Below, one piece after another: positions 45,501-48,977 of a DNA stretch of 60,000 bases. Position 1 is the stretch's first letter. Each line of letters starts with the position of its first letter. A program made the position numbers and the translations under genes. Below the pieces are notes generated by a model. It made no database searches. It saw only the letters and a list, made by a program, of their open reading frames with translations, and was not told the DNA's origin. The DNA lies in the NCBI RefSeq assembly GCF_964355755.1, contig NC_092674.1, positions 24,332,001 to 24,392,000 on the forward strand, given 5' to 3'. The stretch comes from Antedon mediterranea. Lineage: Eukaryota; Echinodermata; Crinoidea; Comatulida; Antedonidae.

Positions 45501-46046
45501 TAGTACCGGTATATATTTAATTGTGTAATTTCATGTAAAACAACAAAAACCGTATAAGTAATAGCCTATTATTTCATCATGTTGTAATACGTGGTTACGA
45601 AATTTTTGCTATTATACGTGACAAATATTATTTTATTGTCCCTTTTTATCGACTGCATTTTTATAGTTATTCCTAATACTGTACTTCAATTAAATTGCCT
45701 TGCTTTAATTCAGTCGACTTTCTTTCGGCATTTTCTAAGGGCCTATAATCGATAGGCCTAACCTATACTTAGATATAACTTAGTTAGTAATACACACCTA
45801 GCTAGTTATATTAACTTGATGAATATGCTTCAATAAATAAATGTTATAGTATAGGAATATTATATAGGAATATTGAATATAAAAAAAATAAAGCTTACCT
45901 CTACCAACACAAGACACAGTGGTTGCCTGTTCCGATTCATCATAAGCGATTCTGCTGTTATCAATTCCAATGTCTGCGCAGATCCGGGTAAAGCACCAAA
46001 ACAAAAAAACGATAGGACCCGCAAGCAGAACAGATGGGGTGCGCAT
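5653..46046 (-). CDS. Tolloid-like secreted astacin metalloprotease, 16 exons, 876 aa
   Basis: Exons (high to low): 46046-45899, 27378-27196, 23859-23745, 23444-23231, 22754-22568, 22238-22086, 21338-21135, 20445-20296, 19719-19516, 19108-18983, 18736-18614, 9830-9708, 8911-8779, 8275-8022, 6507-6318, 5776-5653. All junctions are GT-AG, phases match throughout, and the sum is 2631 nt including TAA. Domains: signal peptide (1 to about 24), propeptide with FQGD switch (52-55) and RQRR at 70-73 and 83-86, astacin catalytic domain from A87 with zinc ligands H177, H181, H187, base E178 and Met-turn SIMHY (232-236), CUB1 (about 283-401), CUB2 (about 402-519), three cbEGF modules (520-643), CUB3 (about 644-765) and CUB4 (about 770-876). 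Astacin/tolloid proteases cut extracellular matrix or BMP antagonists, with CUB/EGF modules choosing substrates; the substrate here is unknown. Canonical BMP1/tolloid is protease-CUB-CUB-EGF-CUB-EGF-CUB-CUB, so this order is different. An additional exon in the 18.5 kb intron 1 cannot be excluded, but the exon 1/2 phase joins cleanly. Confidence 0.9.
6193..6272. mobile_element. 80-bp inverted-repeat element in the last protease intron
   Basis: GGGGCCGTTCGGGAT is followed about 50 bp later by GTCCCGAACGGCGCCCC, its imperfect inverse. It is too short to code. The intron around it (5777-6317) also contains degenerate GTGTCCCCTNAATAGG words similar to those at 31950-32100. Confidence 0.5.
6771..7905. 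repeat. Inverted pair bounding about 1.1 kb in protease intron 14
   Basis: TAAAATGGACCTGAAATGGA with following ATTTCGATTTTC at the left has its inverse at 7874-7905 (about 32 bp). It could be a DNA element with these as terminal repeats, or two opposite fragments of one dispersed repeat. No transposase ORF is seen between them. Confidence 0.4.
8022..8911 (-). CDS. Protease exons 13-14: CUB3
   Basis: Exons 8911-8779 and 8275-8022. The first gives VENC (C1), [10 protein letters not shown] and LDCLWHI (C2). The second gives [10 protein letters not shown] (C3) and TTICS (C4), then a linker and the ECGGTIN start of CUB4. The calcium-loop DY..DG is absent, so this is probably a non-calcium CUB. 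The junction is phase 2. Confidence 0.88.
8325..8612. repeat. Degenerate minisatellite, about 17-20 bp unit
   Basis: Units of the type GTGTCGACAGAATTCATTCC repeat about 14 times with substitutions and small length changes. It lies in the intron between exons 13 and 14, beginning about 50 bp from the splice acceptor of exon 14. Confidence 0.75.
8981..9110. mobile_element. Palindromic MITE family A, copy 1
   Basis: GAGCTCTGTCTACACTA at the left and GTGTAGACAGAGCTTTA at the right form terminal inverted repeats around a body with GTGATATGACATTATCATGT. At least seven related copies occur in this window. Confidence 0.7.
9513..9676. mobile_element. Short element with AGGGCCGTAGC ends
   Basis: AGGGCCGTAGCCAGCATGAG at the left and CTCGCTACGGTCTTAC at the right are inverse to each other over about 10 bp, with GCCTCG words inside both ends. 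This is a weak MITE call on structure alone. Confidence 0.4.
9708..9830 (-). CDS. Protease exon 12: calcium-binding EGF 3
   Basis: The exon encodes [18 protein letters not shown], then [10 protein letters not shown] and NCI. It is a six-cysteine cbEGF in a symmetric phase 1-1 exon of 123 nt, the same length as exon 11. The splice sites are TTTTCAG and GTAGGT. Confidence 0.92.
   Translation of the reverse strand, partial: TKTNATRAVLCVNIGAPTHPVVTSARVIWGTFYTKITTIV
9902..10076. mobile_element. Palindromic MITE family A, copy 2
   Basis: AAAGCTCTGTCTACACTA and GTGTAGACAAAGCTT termini. The body holds repeated ACCATATTTGGGTATATC words. It sits about 70 bp from EGF3 exon 12. Confidence 0.75.
10722..10870. 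mobile_element. MITE family A, copy 3, right end missing
   Basis: It starts TTAAGCTCTGTCTAGGCC, has three tandem ATATCACTACCATATTTAAGC units, and is cut off shortly before the GGTC-core element at 10895, so one end is lost. Confidence 0.6.
10895..11579. mobile_element. GGTC-core element, long copy 2
   Basis: It begins AGTCGCGTGAACTCTATAG and CACTATGTC with (GGTC)n near 10921-10950, and ends with another GGTC-rich tract and AAGCACGCGACT. The 685-bp interior has no ORF of note. It may be two short copies bounding unrelated DNA, since GGTC tracts occur at both ends. Confidence 0.5.
11747..12040 (+). CDS. Nested 97-aa coiled-coil ORF, function unknown
   Basis: A 97-codon ORF lies on the strand opposite the protease, inside its 8.8 kb intron 11. 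The protein is rich in Lys, Arg, Glu and Gln with heptad-like leucine spacing ([19 protein letters not shown]), predicting a coiled coil. TTTCTATAG at 11728-11736 could be a splice acceptor just upstream of the ATG, suggesting an untranslated 5' exon. AATAAA occurs about 45 nt after the stop. The composition looks coding, but no family is recognised. It may belong with the larger ORF at 13287. Confidence 0.45.
   Translation: MSKTDQQITEERRISSEKRLLALIDDNETFQKELKKSQAYQRARRRRLYALDGSLLRMIQNAQQLQTRLKRLQEEIDKEKAEESNRPWPHNLRRSID
12119..12365. repeat. Two tandem copies of a 118-130 bp unit
   Basis: TTATTTGAGGACATTCAGG ... CATACTTTTCAGAA ... GAGATGCATGGTATACTACT occurs twice in a row with about 15% differences. 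It lies between the two nested ORFs. Confidence 0.7.
13751..14210 (-). repeat. 3' LTR (460 bp)
   Basis: Same length as 16953-17412, and no difference was seen when the two were read side by side. Identical LTRs mean a very recent insertion, because both copies are made identical at integration. Confidence 0.93.
14211..14225 (-). other. Polypurine tract
   Basis: On the minus strand GAAAGAGGGGGGAG directly precedes the 3' LTR, the normal plus-strand priming site of LTR elements. Confidence 0.8.
14284..16593 (-). CDS. Retrotransposon Gag-protease-integrase zinc finger fusion, 769 aa
   Basis: The N-terminus is acidic, followed by a Gln/Met run (MQQQ repeated) and three [11 protein letters not shown] repeats. 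A gag capsid-like region follows ([27 protein letters not shown]), then a CCHC knuckle ([14 protein letters not shown]). Next is a retropepsin with active site [12 protein letters not shown] and later GRDFP. A linker leads to the H2C2 integrase zinc domain ([18 protein letters not shown] then YCKICQ). The RT and RNase H normally found between PR and IN are absent, and the frame stops soon after the zinc domain, before the DDE core. It is intact as an ORF. Confidence 0.9.
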   Translation of the reverse strand: MADKQSTTRSGREYSGGDESDSEVESVQSIQPEQQAEESGPTSGHNPTGADSSSKDVLLLMQQQMQQQMQQQMQQQMQQQMQQQNLMMQQMMEQQERLRKEDMEKQERLRKEDMERQERLRREDMEKQQALVMALMDKQKDSEEKRLKDMMRLKEVQIAKLSDSDDIENYLTTFERIANTYEWRKEHWVVKLIPHLTGKARAAYASLPVTESNQYDIVKKAILQRYDITEETYRQRFRSIKKKSEESYREMYVRLKDLFTKWARPADKSKDDLAEIVILEQLIDIMPTGVQIWVKEHKPDSGLNAAELADNYFQARKGIDFEKKFQNRKHENRNNQEKTVKGTPEVDSKGNNNPPDNFHKSQSDARQPLVCRRCKKVGHIERFCRSKDGFLSTKTDTVSKPCTPYICRGLVEGCDCEILIDSGCDMTLVHSDLVAAKKINRAEQAKITCRCVHDHVQAYPTAFVNIKINNEDHNLLVGVCSDLPRDVILGRDFPKFGDLLGKRDKNHDRHSFVATRDHARKEKLREENELKSEKASGVISHQLDDVVNFQEEFGHLDGQLLSNNPPKEKVHKTRSEKRKVRKEFAKTKEAQSSQDSELDILDIGRDKIKDYQVKDRTLISLREQMLVQKDDDTIKIVCKDGILFRQVFTKHQTEPIEQLVVPYPCRNSVLKVSHDIPLAGHLGRKKTLDRIKQRFFWPGIRKDVTEYCKICQKTSKYRTKFKDFMIPMSVISEPFGQIYMNVVCSLLVIINNYVPCYYGVFKFYRLGVG
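16308..16415 (-). repeat. Trinucleotide-based repeat in gag (Gln/Met run)
   Basis: TGCTGCTGCATT 12-mers repeat on the + strand, encoding QQQM repeats on the minus strand. This is a short-tandem expansion site inside the coding frame. Confidence 0.85.
16934..16947 (-). other. Primer binding site, tRNA-Leu type
   Basis: On the minus strand TGGTGGCAGCGGTG begins 5 nt after the 5' LTR. It is complementary to the 3' end of tRNA-Leu(AAG) including CCA, as I recall that tRNA (…CACCGCTGCCA-CCA). Confidence 0.7.
16953..17412 (-). repeat. 5' LTR (460 bp)
   Basis: Direct copy of 13751-14210. It starts TGTCACGAACTCC and ends TTTATTACA in + orientation, with a 5-bp duplication outside. It contains ACCCTTTATATACAAG; the promoter would read on the minus strand. 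Confidence 0.93.
18614..18736 (-). CDS. Protease exon 11: calcium-binding EGF 2
   Basis: The exon encodes [18 protein letters not shown], then YYCDCPEGF and QCI. It has six cysteines, full cbEGF calcium residues and CVNxxxxYxC, in one symmetric 1-1 exon. The next intron (18613-9831) is 8.8 kb and hosts the nested + strand ORFs. Confidence 0.93.
18983..19108 (-). CDS. Protease exon 10: calcium-binding EGF 1
   Basis: The exon encodes [18 protein letters not shown], then YACGCRWGY and a final NCT. It has six cysteines, the D-x-N-E-C calcium signature and the C-x-N-x4-Y-x-C hydroxylation pattern. It is flanked by phase-1 introns on both sides, a self-contained module. Confidence 0.93.
19143..19416. 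mobile_element. MITE family A, copy 4, probably a double copy
   Basis: Ends with ATCTACACTATCAAACTT and GATATTGTAGACACATAGCTTT. The centre holds TTCTGTCAATACTACCGAACTAG, which looks like another end, so one copy may sit next to or inside another. It lies in the intron between CUB2 and EGF1. Confidence 0.6.
19516..20445 (-). CDS. Protease exons 8-9: CUB2 lacking the first disulfide
   Basis: Exon 20445-20296 gives [20 protein letters not shown], a clear CUB N-half, but has no cysteine at either C1 (CGG) or C2 (xCxW). Exon 19719-19516 keeps C3 and C4 ([19 protein letters not shown]). The splice phases are intact, so the loss is a real sequence difference and not an assembly error. CUB domains without the first pair are known in C1r/C1s CUB1. 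Confidence 0.85.
20852..20935. mobile_element. MITE family A, truncated copy 5
   Basis: AAAGCTCTTTGTCTACAGTA, TGTGACAAAAAATGTGATG and CCCATATATGGAC are present; the right half is missing. Confidence 0.55.
21135..22238 (-). CDS. Protease exons 6-7: CUB1
   Basis: Exon 22238-22086 begins ECGGTIF and contains SPNYPRPF and ANCEW. Exon 21338-21135 contains [12 protein letters not shown] and RYCGYVLP. All four CUB cysteines are present, and the DSY..VRDG loop fits the calcium-binding CUB class. The domain is split once in the middle, as in many metazoan CUB genes. Confidence 0.92.
22568..22754 (-). CDS. Protease exon 5: Met-turn and end of astacin domain
   Basis: The exon encodes [14 protein letters not shown], with the 1,4-beta (Met) turn and the zinc-proximal Tyr, then [12 protein letters not shown] and the closing MYRC cysteine. 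It ends at phase 1 (GTC GGA G), and G plus AA from the next exon gives the Glu that opens CUB1. Confidence 0.93.
23231..23444 (-). CDS. Protease exon 4: zinc-binding catalytic core
   Basis: The exon encodes [10 protein letters not shown] and the catalytic [20 protein letters not shown], the HExxHxxGxxH signature plus the family extension. The vicinal CC resembles the tolloid subgroup (GCCSYVGR in BMP1) more than single-Cys astacins. The exon ends in phase 0. Confidence 0.95.
23590..23734. mobile_element. MITE family A, copy 6
   Basis: GAAGCTACCGTACACTATAA at the left, GATAGGGTAGACAGAGCTTT at the right, ending 10 bp from the donor of protease exon 3. It fills most of the intron between exons 3 and 4. 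Confidence 0.65.
23745..23859 (-). CDS. Protease exon 3: astacin N-terminal subdomain
   Basis: The exon encodes the helix and strand ending [19 protein letters not shown], the standard astacin TCIRFVPR block. C-terminal GEG continues in phase 2 into the next exon. Confidence 0.92.
24018..24106. mobile_element. GGTC-core element, copy 3 (complete, short)
   Basis: AGTCGCGTGGACGCGACTC start, CACTATGTC, GGTC/TGTC tetramers, GGTATCACTATGCG, and GCACGCGACT end. This 89-bp copy shows the minimal plan of the family. Confidence 0.65.
24107..27195. other. Protease intron 2 remainder
   Basis: About 3 kb of AT-rich DNA. Apart from a family B palindrome at 26521-26660 and mononucleotide runs, nothing coding is supported. 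The 117-aa ORF at 24975-25328 has an AT-driven composition and no motif. Confidence 0.5.
26521..26660. mobile_element. Palindromic MITE family B, copy 1
   Basis: CCCACTCAAGGAAGC ... AAGGACGTAAACGCAACGCA ... GATTGGTCAA ... TTGCGTCTCTAGTGGGAACC: inverted arms around an ATTAATTCATCG centre. The family has seven copies between 26.5 and 51.6 kb. Confidence 0.65.
27196..27378 (-). CDS. Protease exon 2: propeptide switch, furin sites, mature N-terminus
   Basis: The exon encodes MFQGDI, the FxGD aspartate-switch motif by which astacin propeptides block the zinc. Two identical RQRR sites follow, 13 residues apart (70-73 and 83-86). The mature enzyme would begin [19 protein letters not shown], the conserved astacin N-terminus (RxWPxxxIPY pattern). 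The exon ends GATA before GTAAGA; A plus AC of the next exon gives Asn. Confidence 0.9.
28271..28590. repeat. Diverged tandem duplication, about 160-bp unit
   Basis: ATATCTCACTGACTGGTCAG ... AACAATGTAACAAAATATAC at 28276-28393 is followed by a second version at 28436-28580, with a short insertion in the second copy. Confidence 0.6.
29498..29564. repeat. Perfect 21-bp inverted repeat with 25-nt loop
   Basis: The left arm (29498-29518, core TTTTGTAACAACCAAAA) and right arm (29544-29564) are exact inverses. Flanks share a TCGATGTT word (29449 and 29583). It may be a tiny foldback element or simply a hairpin. Confidence 0.7.
30159..30300. repeat. Dispersed repeat family D, copy 1
   Basis: TTTTGTCTGAGTTTACAAGC ... 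GTATACGTATGAAACGCCAT ... AAGTCAAAACTCCGTCTAGA. The same sequence occurs at 39223-39345 and 39706-39830, with the middle word at 34230 and, inverted, 34980. The 175-aa ORF over it is not a gene. Confidence 0.65.
30837..31140. repeat. ATCGATTATC minisatellite
   Basis: Units around CACAATCGATTATCATCATT, becoming regular 25-26 bp units (ATCGATTATCGTCTTACATC plus AACACA) at 30990-31075. The array degrades on both sides. Confidence 0.75.
31391..31508 (-). pseudogene. 5S rRNA-derived sequence, almost full length
   Basis: On the minus strand CCGGTTCTCGTCCGATCACC continuing into GAAGTTAAGCAACGTTGGG matches the core of animal 5S rRNA. GAATGGTAGACC and CTGGGAATACCGCGGGTGCTG correspond to the 3' half, and TCCTACTACGTTGAAAG to the 5' end with about 10 nt lost. 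Total length is about 118 nt. The internal control box (GGATGGGTGACC in 5S) is altered to GAATGGTAGACC, so it is a pseudogene or the head of a 5S-derived SINE, not a working rRNA gene. Confidence 0.75.
31805..31897 (+). repeat. tRNA-like SINE remnant
   Basis: AATAGCTCAGTTGGTAACAT fits a tRNA A box; TTTCGATTTGGG 35 nt later is a poor B box; an AAATAAATAAATAAAATAAA tail follows. A proper acceptor stem is missing, so it is not a tRNA gene. Confidence 0.5.
32137..32156. repeat. Poly-C tract
   Basis: CCCCCGCCCC and a 13-C run within a region resembling the GTGTCCC words seen at 5915-6190. Length likely varies. Confidence 0.8.
34228..35012. mobile_element. Possible family D element with inverted ends
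   Basis: CATATGAAACGCCATGTGTG at the left and its inverse CACACATGGCGTTTCATATG at the right, 785 bp apart. The interior has no ORF. Confidence 0.45.
35068..35226. mobile_element. Palindromic MITE family B, copy 2
   Basis: AAAGCTTGGTTCACACTAAG ... GTCCTAGTGGGAAACAAGCTTT ends, with GACGCAACGCAAGGACG and its inverse next inside. About 160 bp, almost wholly self-complementary. Confidence 0.75.
36045..37885. mobile_element. 1.85 kb TIR-type element with tandem interior
   Basis: AGTGGTGGCGCTAGCGGGGG at the left and CCTGGCGCCACCGCTGG at the right are inverse; next inside are CCGTCGGGGAAT (36112) and CCCCGTCGGGGAATTT (37828). The left end carries long G and C runs, so its exact sequence may be unreliable. 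There is no transposase ORF. Confidence 0.65.
36715..37470. repeat. Tandem array of about 120-bp units
   Basis: The phrase CTAGCAGCTCTATTTTTCAA followed by TTCTTAGCTC, GGGCTGGTCCTG and AATTTCCGGGGA recurs about seven times at about 110-130 bp spacing. It lies inside the element at 36045-37885. The ORFs over it are by-products of the repeat. Confidence 0.8.
39223..39345. repeat. Dispersed repeat family D, copy 2
   Basis: GAAGTTTCGATTTTTGTCTG ... GTATACGCATGAAACGCCAC ... AAGTCAAAACTCCGTCTAGA. Confidence 0.65.
39706..39830. repeat. Dispersed repeat family D, copy 3
   Basis: CACCAGTCGACGTTTCGAAT ... TACGTATGTGCCAAAATATT ... AAGTTAAAACTCCGTTTGA; about 400 bp after copy 2, and the flanks (AACTTGCCC, TTTGTCTTTTATGTTAGTCC) are also shared, so the repeat unit is longer than the core listed. 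Confidence 0.65.
40366..40547. mobile_element. Palindromic MITE family B, copy 3
   Basis: AAGCGTGGTTCCCACTGGAA ... TCGCAAGTGAGAACCAAGCTT. It is joined head-on to copy 4. Confidence 0.7.
40548..40802. mobile_element. Palindromic MITE family B, copy 4
   Basis: AAGCTTGGTACTTTATATTC ... GTTGCATCGCTAGTGGGAAC; the interior GCAACGTAAGAAAATGCCC is inverse to sequence in copy 3, so the pair is itself a large palindrome. Confidence 0.65.
42238..42535. repeat. Diverged tandem duplication
   Basis: AACGTACATTTATTAACGTT with AGGGTTTTTAGAC and ending ACATTCATCAGTTA occurs at 42242-42340 and again at 42360-42535, the second with an internal insertion. Confidence 0.6.
42905..43545. repeat. Minisatellite, about 60-65 bp unit (TACCGTAATAAAA)
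   Basis: GTACAGCTACCGTAATAAAA ... CTTTCCTAGATTTACGGTAG ... TCCTTGTTTTTATTCGG repeats about six times between 43185 and 43545, with one outlying copy at 42905-42970. Each unit holds CTACCGTAA and TTACGGTAG, inverse words. Confidence 0.8.
44239..44424. mobile_element. Palindromic MITE family B, copy 5 (best preserved)
   Basis: AAGCGTGGTTCCCACTAGCG and GTTCTAGTGGGAACCAAGCTT ends; GACGTAAAGCAACGCAAG / CTTGCGTTGCGTTTACGTC arms; GACCAATCACAAGCGATGG / TTCGCTTGTCATTGGTTAA inside. 186 bp. Confidence 0.8.
45085..45426. mobile_element. 342-bp MITE with TTAAAGATGTATT ends
   Basis: TTAAAGATGTATTGTCCC at the left and GGGAAAATACATCTTTAA at the right form 18-bp inverted ends; ATAC is present directly outside both ends as a possible target duplication. 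It lies about 500 bp downstream of protease exon 1. Confidence 0.75.
45899..46046 (-). CDS. Protease exon 1: signal peptide
   Basis: The exon encodes [19 protein letters not shown] and onward, a basic start followed by a hydrophobic core, with likely cleavage near the ICADIG stretch. It ends after a lone G before GTAAGC (phase 1). That G joins AT of the exon at 27378 to give Asp, leading directly into the MFQGD propeptide motif. The match of phase and sense is the evidence that this distant exon belongs to the gene. Confidence 0.75.
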
Positions 46047-46146
46047 TGTGAATATTTGGCACTGTGCCGCACTCGAGAACCTAATGATGAATGGTTTGAT
46101 GTTGGGCTTTTCCTTGAGACCGTGCCAGGTTTACAGCCACTGCGCA

Positions 46147-46220
46147 GTATATAGGCCGCTTCACTGCATGCTGAACAGTAACGCAACACAATGCGGTTCG
46201 TTCGCTGGAAGTATGCAAAT
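46147..46220 (-). promoter_or_regulatory. Candidate core promoter of the protease gene
   Basis: On the minus strand CCTATATACTGC (about 46147-46155) is a TATA-like box roughly 100 nt upstream of the ATG at 46046, leaving a short 5' UTR. An octamer ATTTGCAT (46213-46220), a POU-factor site, lies about 60 nt further upstream. This is position-based inference; no expression data are visible. Confidence 0.4.
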
Positions 46221-46629
46221 ACTCAGGCCCCTGGGTGGAGCTATACACAATCTAGCCGACCTAATTGGCGGTGTGCTACCGTCGAGAACAAGATATGTCG
46301 GAATGGGTGTTGCGCAGGAAACGCAATTAATACATCTTTCGTATTCTGGCTGGAGGAATGAACTTTGTCAACCCAGCAAATGTCATATTTAATAATACTG
46401 TGACAGAAAATTAATTTAGGTATATTAAAACTAGTATGTTAACCAGTTAATAAATAAAATAACACATCTAATCAATAAAACAAAGACCCTGAGGCTAAGA
46501 ATTAACTTTTATTGGTTAATTTAAAACAGGTAAATTTTCCACGCACTGATTTTGTTCTCAATAGGGCACCGCCTTTCGTTAAATTAATATTTGATCTAGA
46601 CTTAGGCTAACCAAGCATAAATAGAACGT

Positions 46630-46809
46630 TATCCCCGGCTTAAACACACAGGGAAATGTAATGCAATAGTTTAAGCTTTATTATTTGTTTCCTTGAATTA
46701 AATTTAGGCCTACATTTAAAACCTGTTTAAACAGACAGGCCTAACTTATTAATATAAGGAAACAAATAATAAGCTAAAACTATTACATTACCATCCCCGG
46801 TATGTGTTT
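46630..46809. mobile_element. 180-bp palindromic element
   Basis: GTAATGCAATAGTTTAAGCT and onward to TTTGTTTCCTT (46658-46694) is inverted at 46756-46791, with CCCCGGCTTAAACACA / TGTG..ACCGGGG-like ends outside. It lies upstream of the protease promoter. Confidence 0.7.
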
Positions 46810-47208
46810 CTTCAGCGCCGGAGGATAAAATTCCAGTTTGGCGTTACGAACTGTGCCTTACGATCATCACGTATACATAATAATTTACCTTTCACGTTCG
46901 ATGTTCGCACTCATTAAAATAAATTGCCAAACCTAATAGGCTTATTTAAAAAAAATTTCAATTATCAAAACAAACTACACAGGTTCGCCTACAGTGAAAT
47001 GTATGGCAGCCTGATGAATAGAGGTTCCAGGGTCCTTACCACGCCCTTGGAGTAAACAAACAATAATGTTTATTTGTTTTGTCAAGGTCCACCACTGTTT
47101 CCACATTAATTTGTGTCATCATTACCCGGAACTTCAGGTCCACTGTATTTGGACACATTGTTAACCCATCTCTCTAGAAAATTCATAATTTGTCACCATT
47201 TATAGATA

Positions 47209-47797
47209 AACTTTGGTTTACACCATGGTCCCTGGTCTACACCATGGTCCCTGGTGTAGACCAGGTACCCTGGTGTACACCATCAGGAACCCTGGTGTAG
47301 ACCAGGAACCCTGGTGTAGACCATCAGGGTCCCTGGTCTACACCAGGGTAGCTGGTCTATACCATGGTCCCTGGTCTACACCAGGGTACCTGGTCTATAC
47401 CATGGTCCCTGGTCTACACCAGGGTCCCTGGTCTACACCAGGGTAGCTGGTCTATACCATGGTCCCTGGTCTACACCAGGGTACCTGGTCTACACCGGTT
47501 CCCTGGTCTACACCAGGGTACCTGGTCTACACCATGGTCCCTGGTCTACACCAGGGTACCTGGTCTACACCAGGGTTCCTGATGGTGTACACCAGGGTAC
47601 CTGGTCTACACCATGGTCCCTGGTCTACACCAGGGTACCTGGTCTACACCAGGGTACCTGGTCTACACCAGGGTACCTGGTCTACACCGGTTCCCTGGTC
47701 TACACCAGGGTACCTGGTCTACACCAGGGTACCTGGTCTACACCAGGGTACCTGGTCTACACCAGGGTACCTGGTCTACACCGGTTCCCTGGTCTAC
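47209..47797. repeat. 19-bp palindromic minisatellite
   Basis: About 31 units of ACCAGGGTACCTGGTCTAC and close variants (CATGGTCCC, CGGTTCCC, GGTAGCT cores). Each unit centres on CCAGGGTACCTGG, a near-perfect palindrome. At about 47250-47330 the TGTAGACCAGG orientation is reversed relative to the rest. Because 19 is not a multiple of 3, all three forward frames stay open for long stretches; these are not genes. Confidence 0.92.
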
Positions 47798-48099
47798 ACA
47801 ATATTGTACTCGTTGGCCACGCGTTATGTAGGTGGAATATCAGATTGACTGTCAATGTGTAGAGTATGAGGTGAACCAGGGCATTATGTCGCTAGCTAAC
47901 TATTTGATTTATTCGGTCTAAAACATGGTCAATTAATTGGAAACGATAAATAAAAATTCAAAATTATTAATCAACATTATTGATTCGACATTCAGTTTTT
48001 ATCAGTTATTTCCGTTTTTAATTAATTTAATGAAATCTAATTTAAGATGAAAATGTTTTTAATACAAAACGTTAGATAACCTCCAATTGGCAAACACAT

Positions 48100-48977
48100 A
48101 CACATTGTTTATAGGCTTGCCATGCTGGTGTCCTCGAGGTAAACTAACATTAATAACTAAATGCGTGTGGTCATATTCACGACAAATCCCTAAAACAAAC
48201 ACGTTTAATGTGATGTATGTAATAGCGTGGGAAAACCTACGCCATCTGATGAGTTTAGTAGACATACAGTCGGATTAGAAGGTTAATTGTTTTCTGTTAA
48301 TATGATAGCGCCCTTATCCTTATATTTGAATAATAATTTACAGAAATAGGCCTAAGAGCAAAATAAGAAAACAAACGAGCAACAGAGTCCGTTGGCGTTG
48401 GGAGAGGCGGGGGTGTAGGCCTATAGCTGTGAATTAATACAACTTCCTTATTGTAAAAAGTGTTTTTACTTTATGTGTATTTATTTGTTAAAATAAAATA
48501 AAGTATATTATTGTTTTGCATGACACATAAACACAAGTAGGCCTACATTTGCGGTATACCGTGTGACAAACAAAAGTAAGTAAAAGTTGAAAATGTTTCA
48601 ATGTTCCGCTATAACCGACTTCAGAAATCGGTACCACCTCAGACCATAATGATTACAAATATCATTATTTTAGACAAAACCCATACCTTTATTTAACATT
48701 CATTTATTATTATCAGGAGGCCAAAACTGATATAAGAATTTCATAAAAGTGTGACCCATATTTTAAATTAAAGTTCTTTATTACCATGTATTTATTCCAA
48801 TTACCTTGCTGTGTGTCGTCAAACAAACCACCGCCAAACAAAACTTCAATTTCAATCAATTTGCAAATCTTTCTCGGAAACAATTTGAGACAAATTAAAC
48901 CGTGTTTATATTATAATAATGAAATCTAGCGACTACATTCCTGTATACATTAAAGTAAAAAAATATATCAACAATTC
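48100..48977. other. 3' flank of the transporter gene
   Basis: No supported gene. TTTATT words at about 48777 and 48790 (AATAAA on the minus strand) are candidate poly(A) signals about 190-200 nt after the stop at 48978. The remainder is AT-rich. Confidence 0.5.

Larger units (their letters stand above)
27379..45898. other. Protease intron 1 (18.5 kb), repeat-rich
   Basis: No coding exon with a recognisable domain was found here on either strand. It contains tandem duplications, the family B and D dispersed elements, a 5S-derived sequence, a tRNA-like SINE, the 36-38 kb element and minisatellites, listed separately. Segments not listed (for example 27.4-28.2, 32.9-34.2 and 38.0-39.2 kb) are AT-rich with nothing identified. 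Confidence 0.6.

Noticed and set aside
45873-46392. + strand ORFs of 93 and 140 aa
   Set aside because: They overlap protease exon 1 and its promoter in antisense and show no recognisable domain.
47213-47848. Four long overlapping ORFs with VPGLHQGTWSTPG-type repeats
   Set aside because: They are translations of the 19-bp minisatellite in different frames; there is no other coding evidence.
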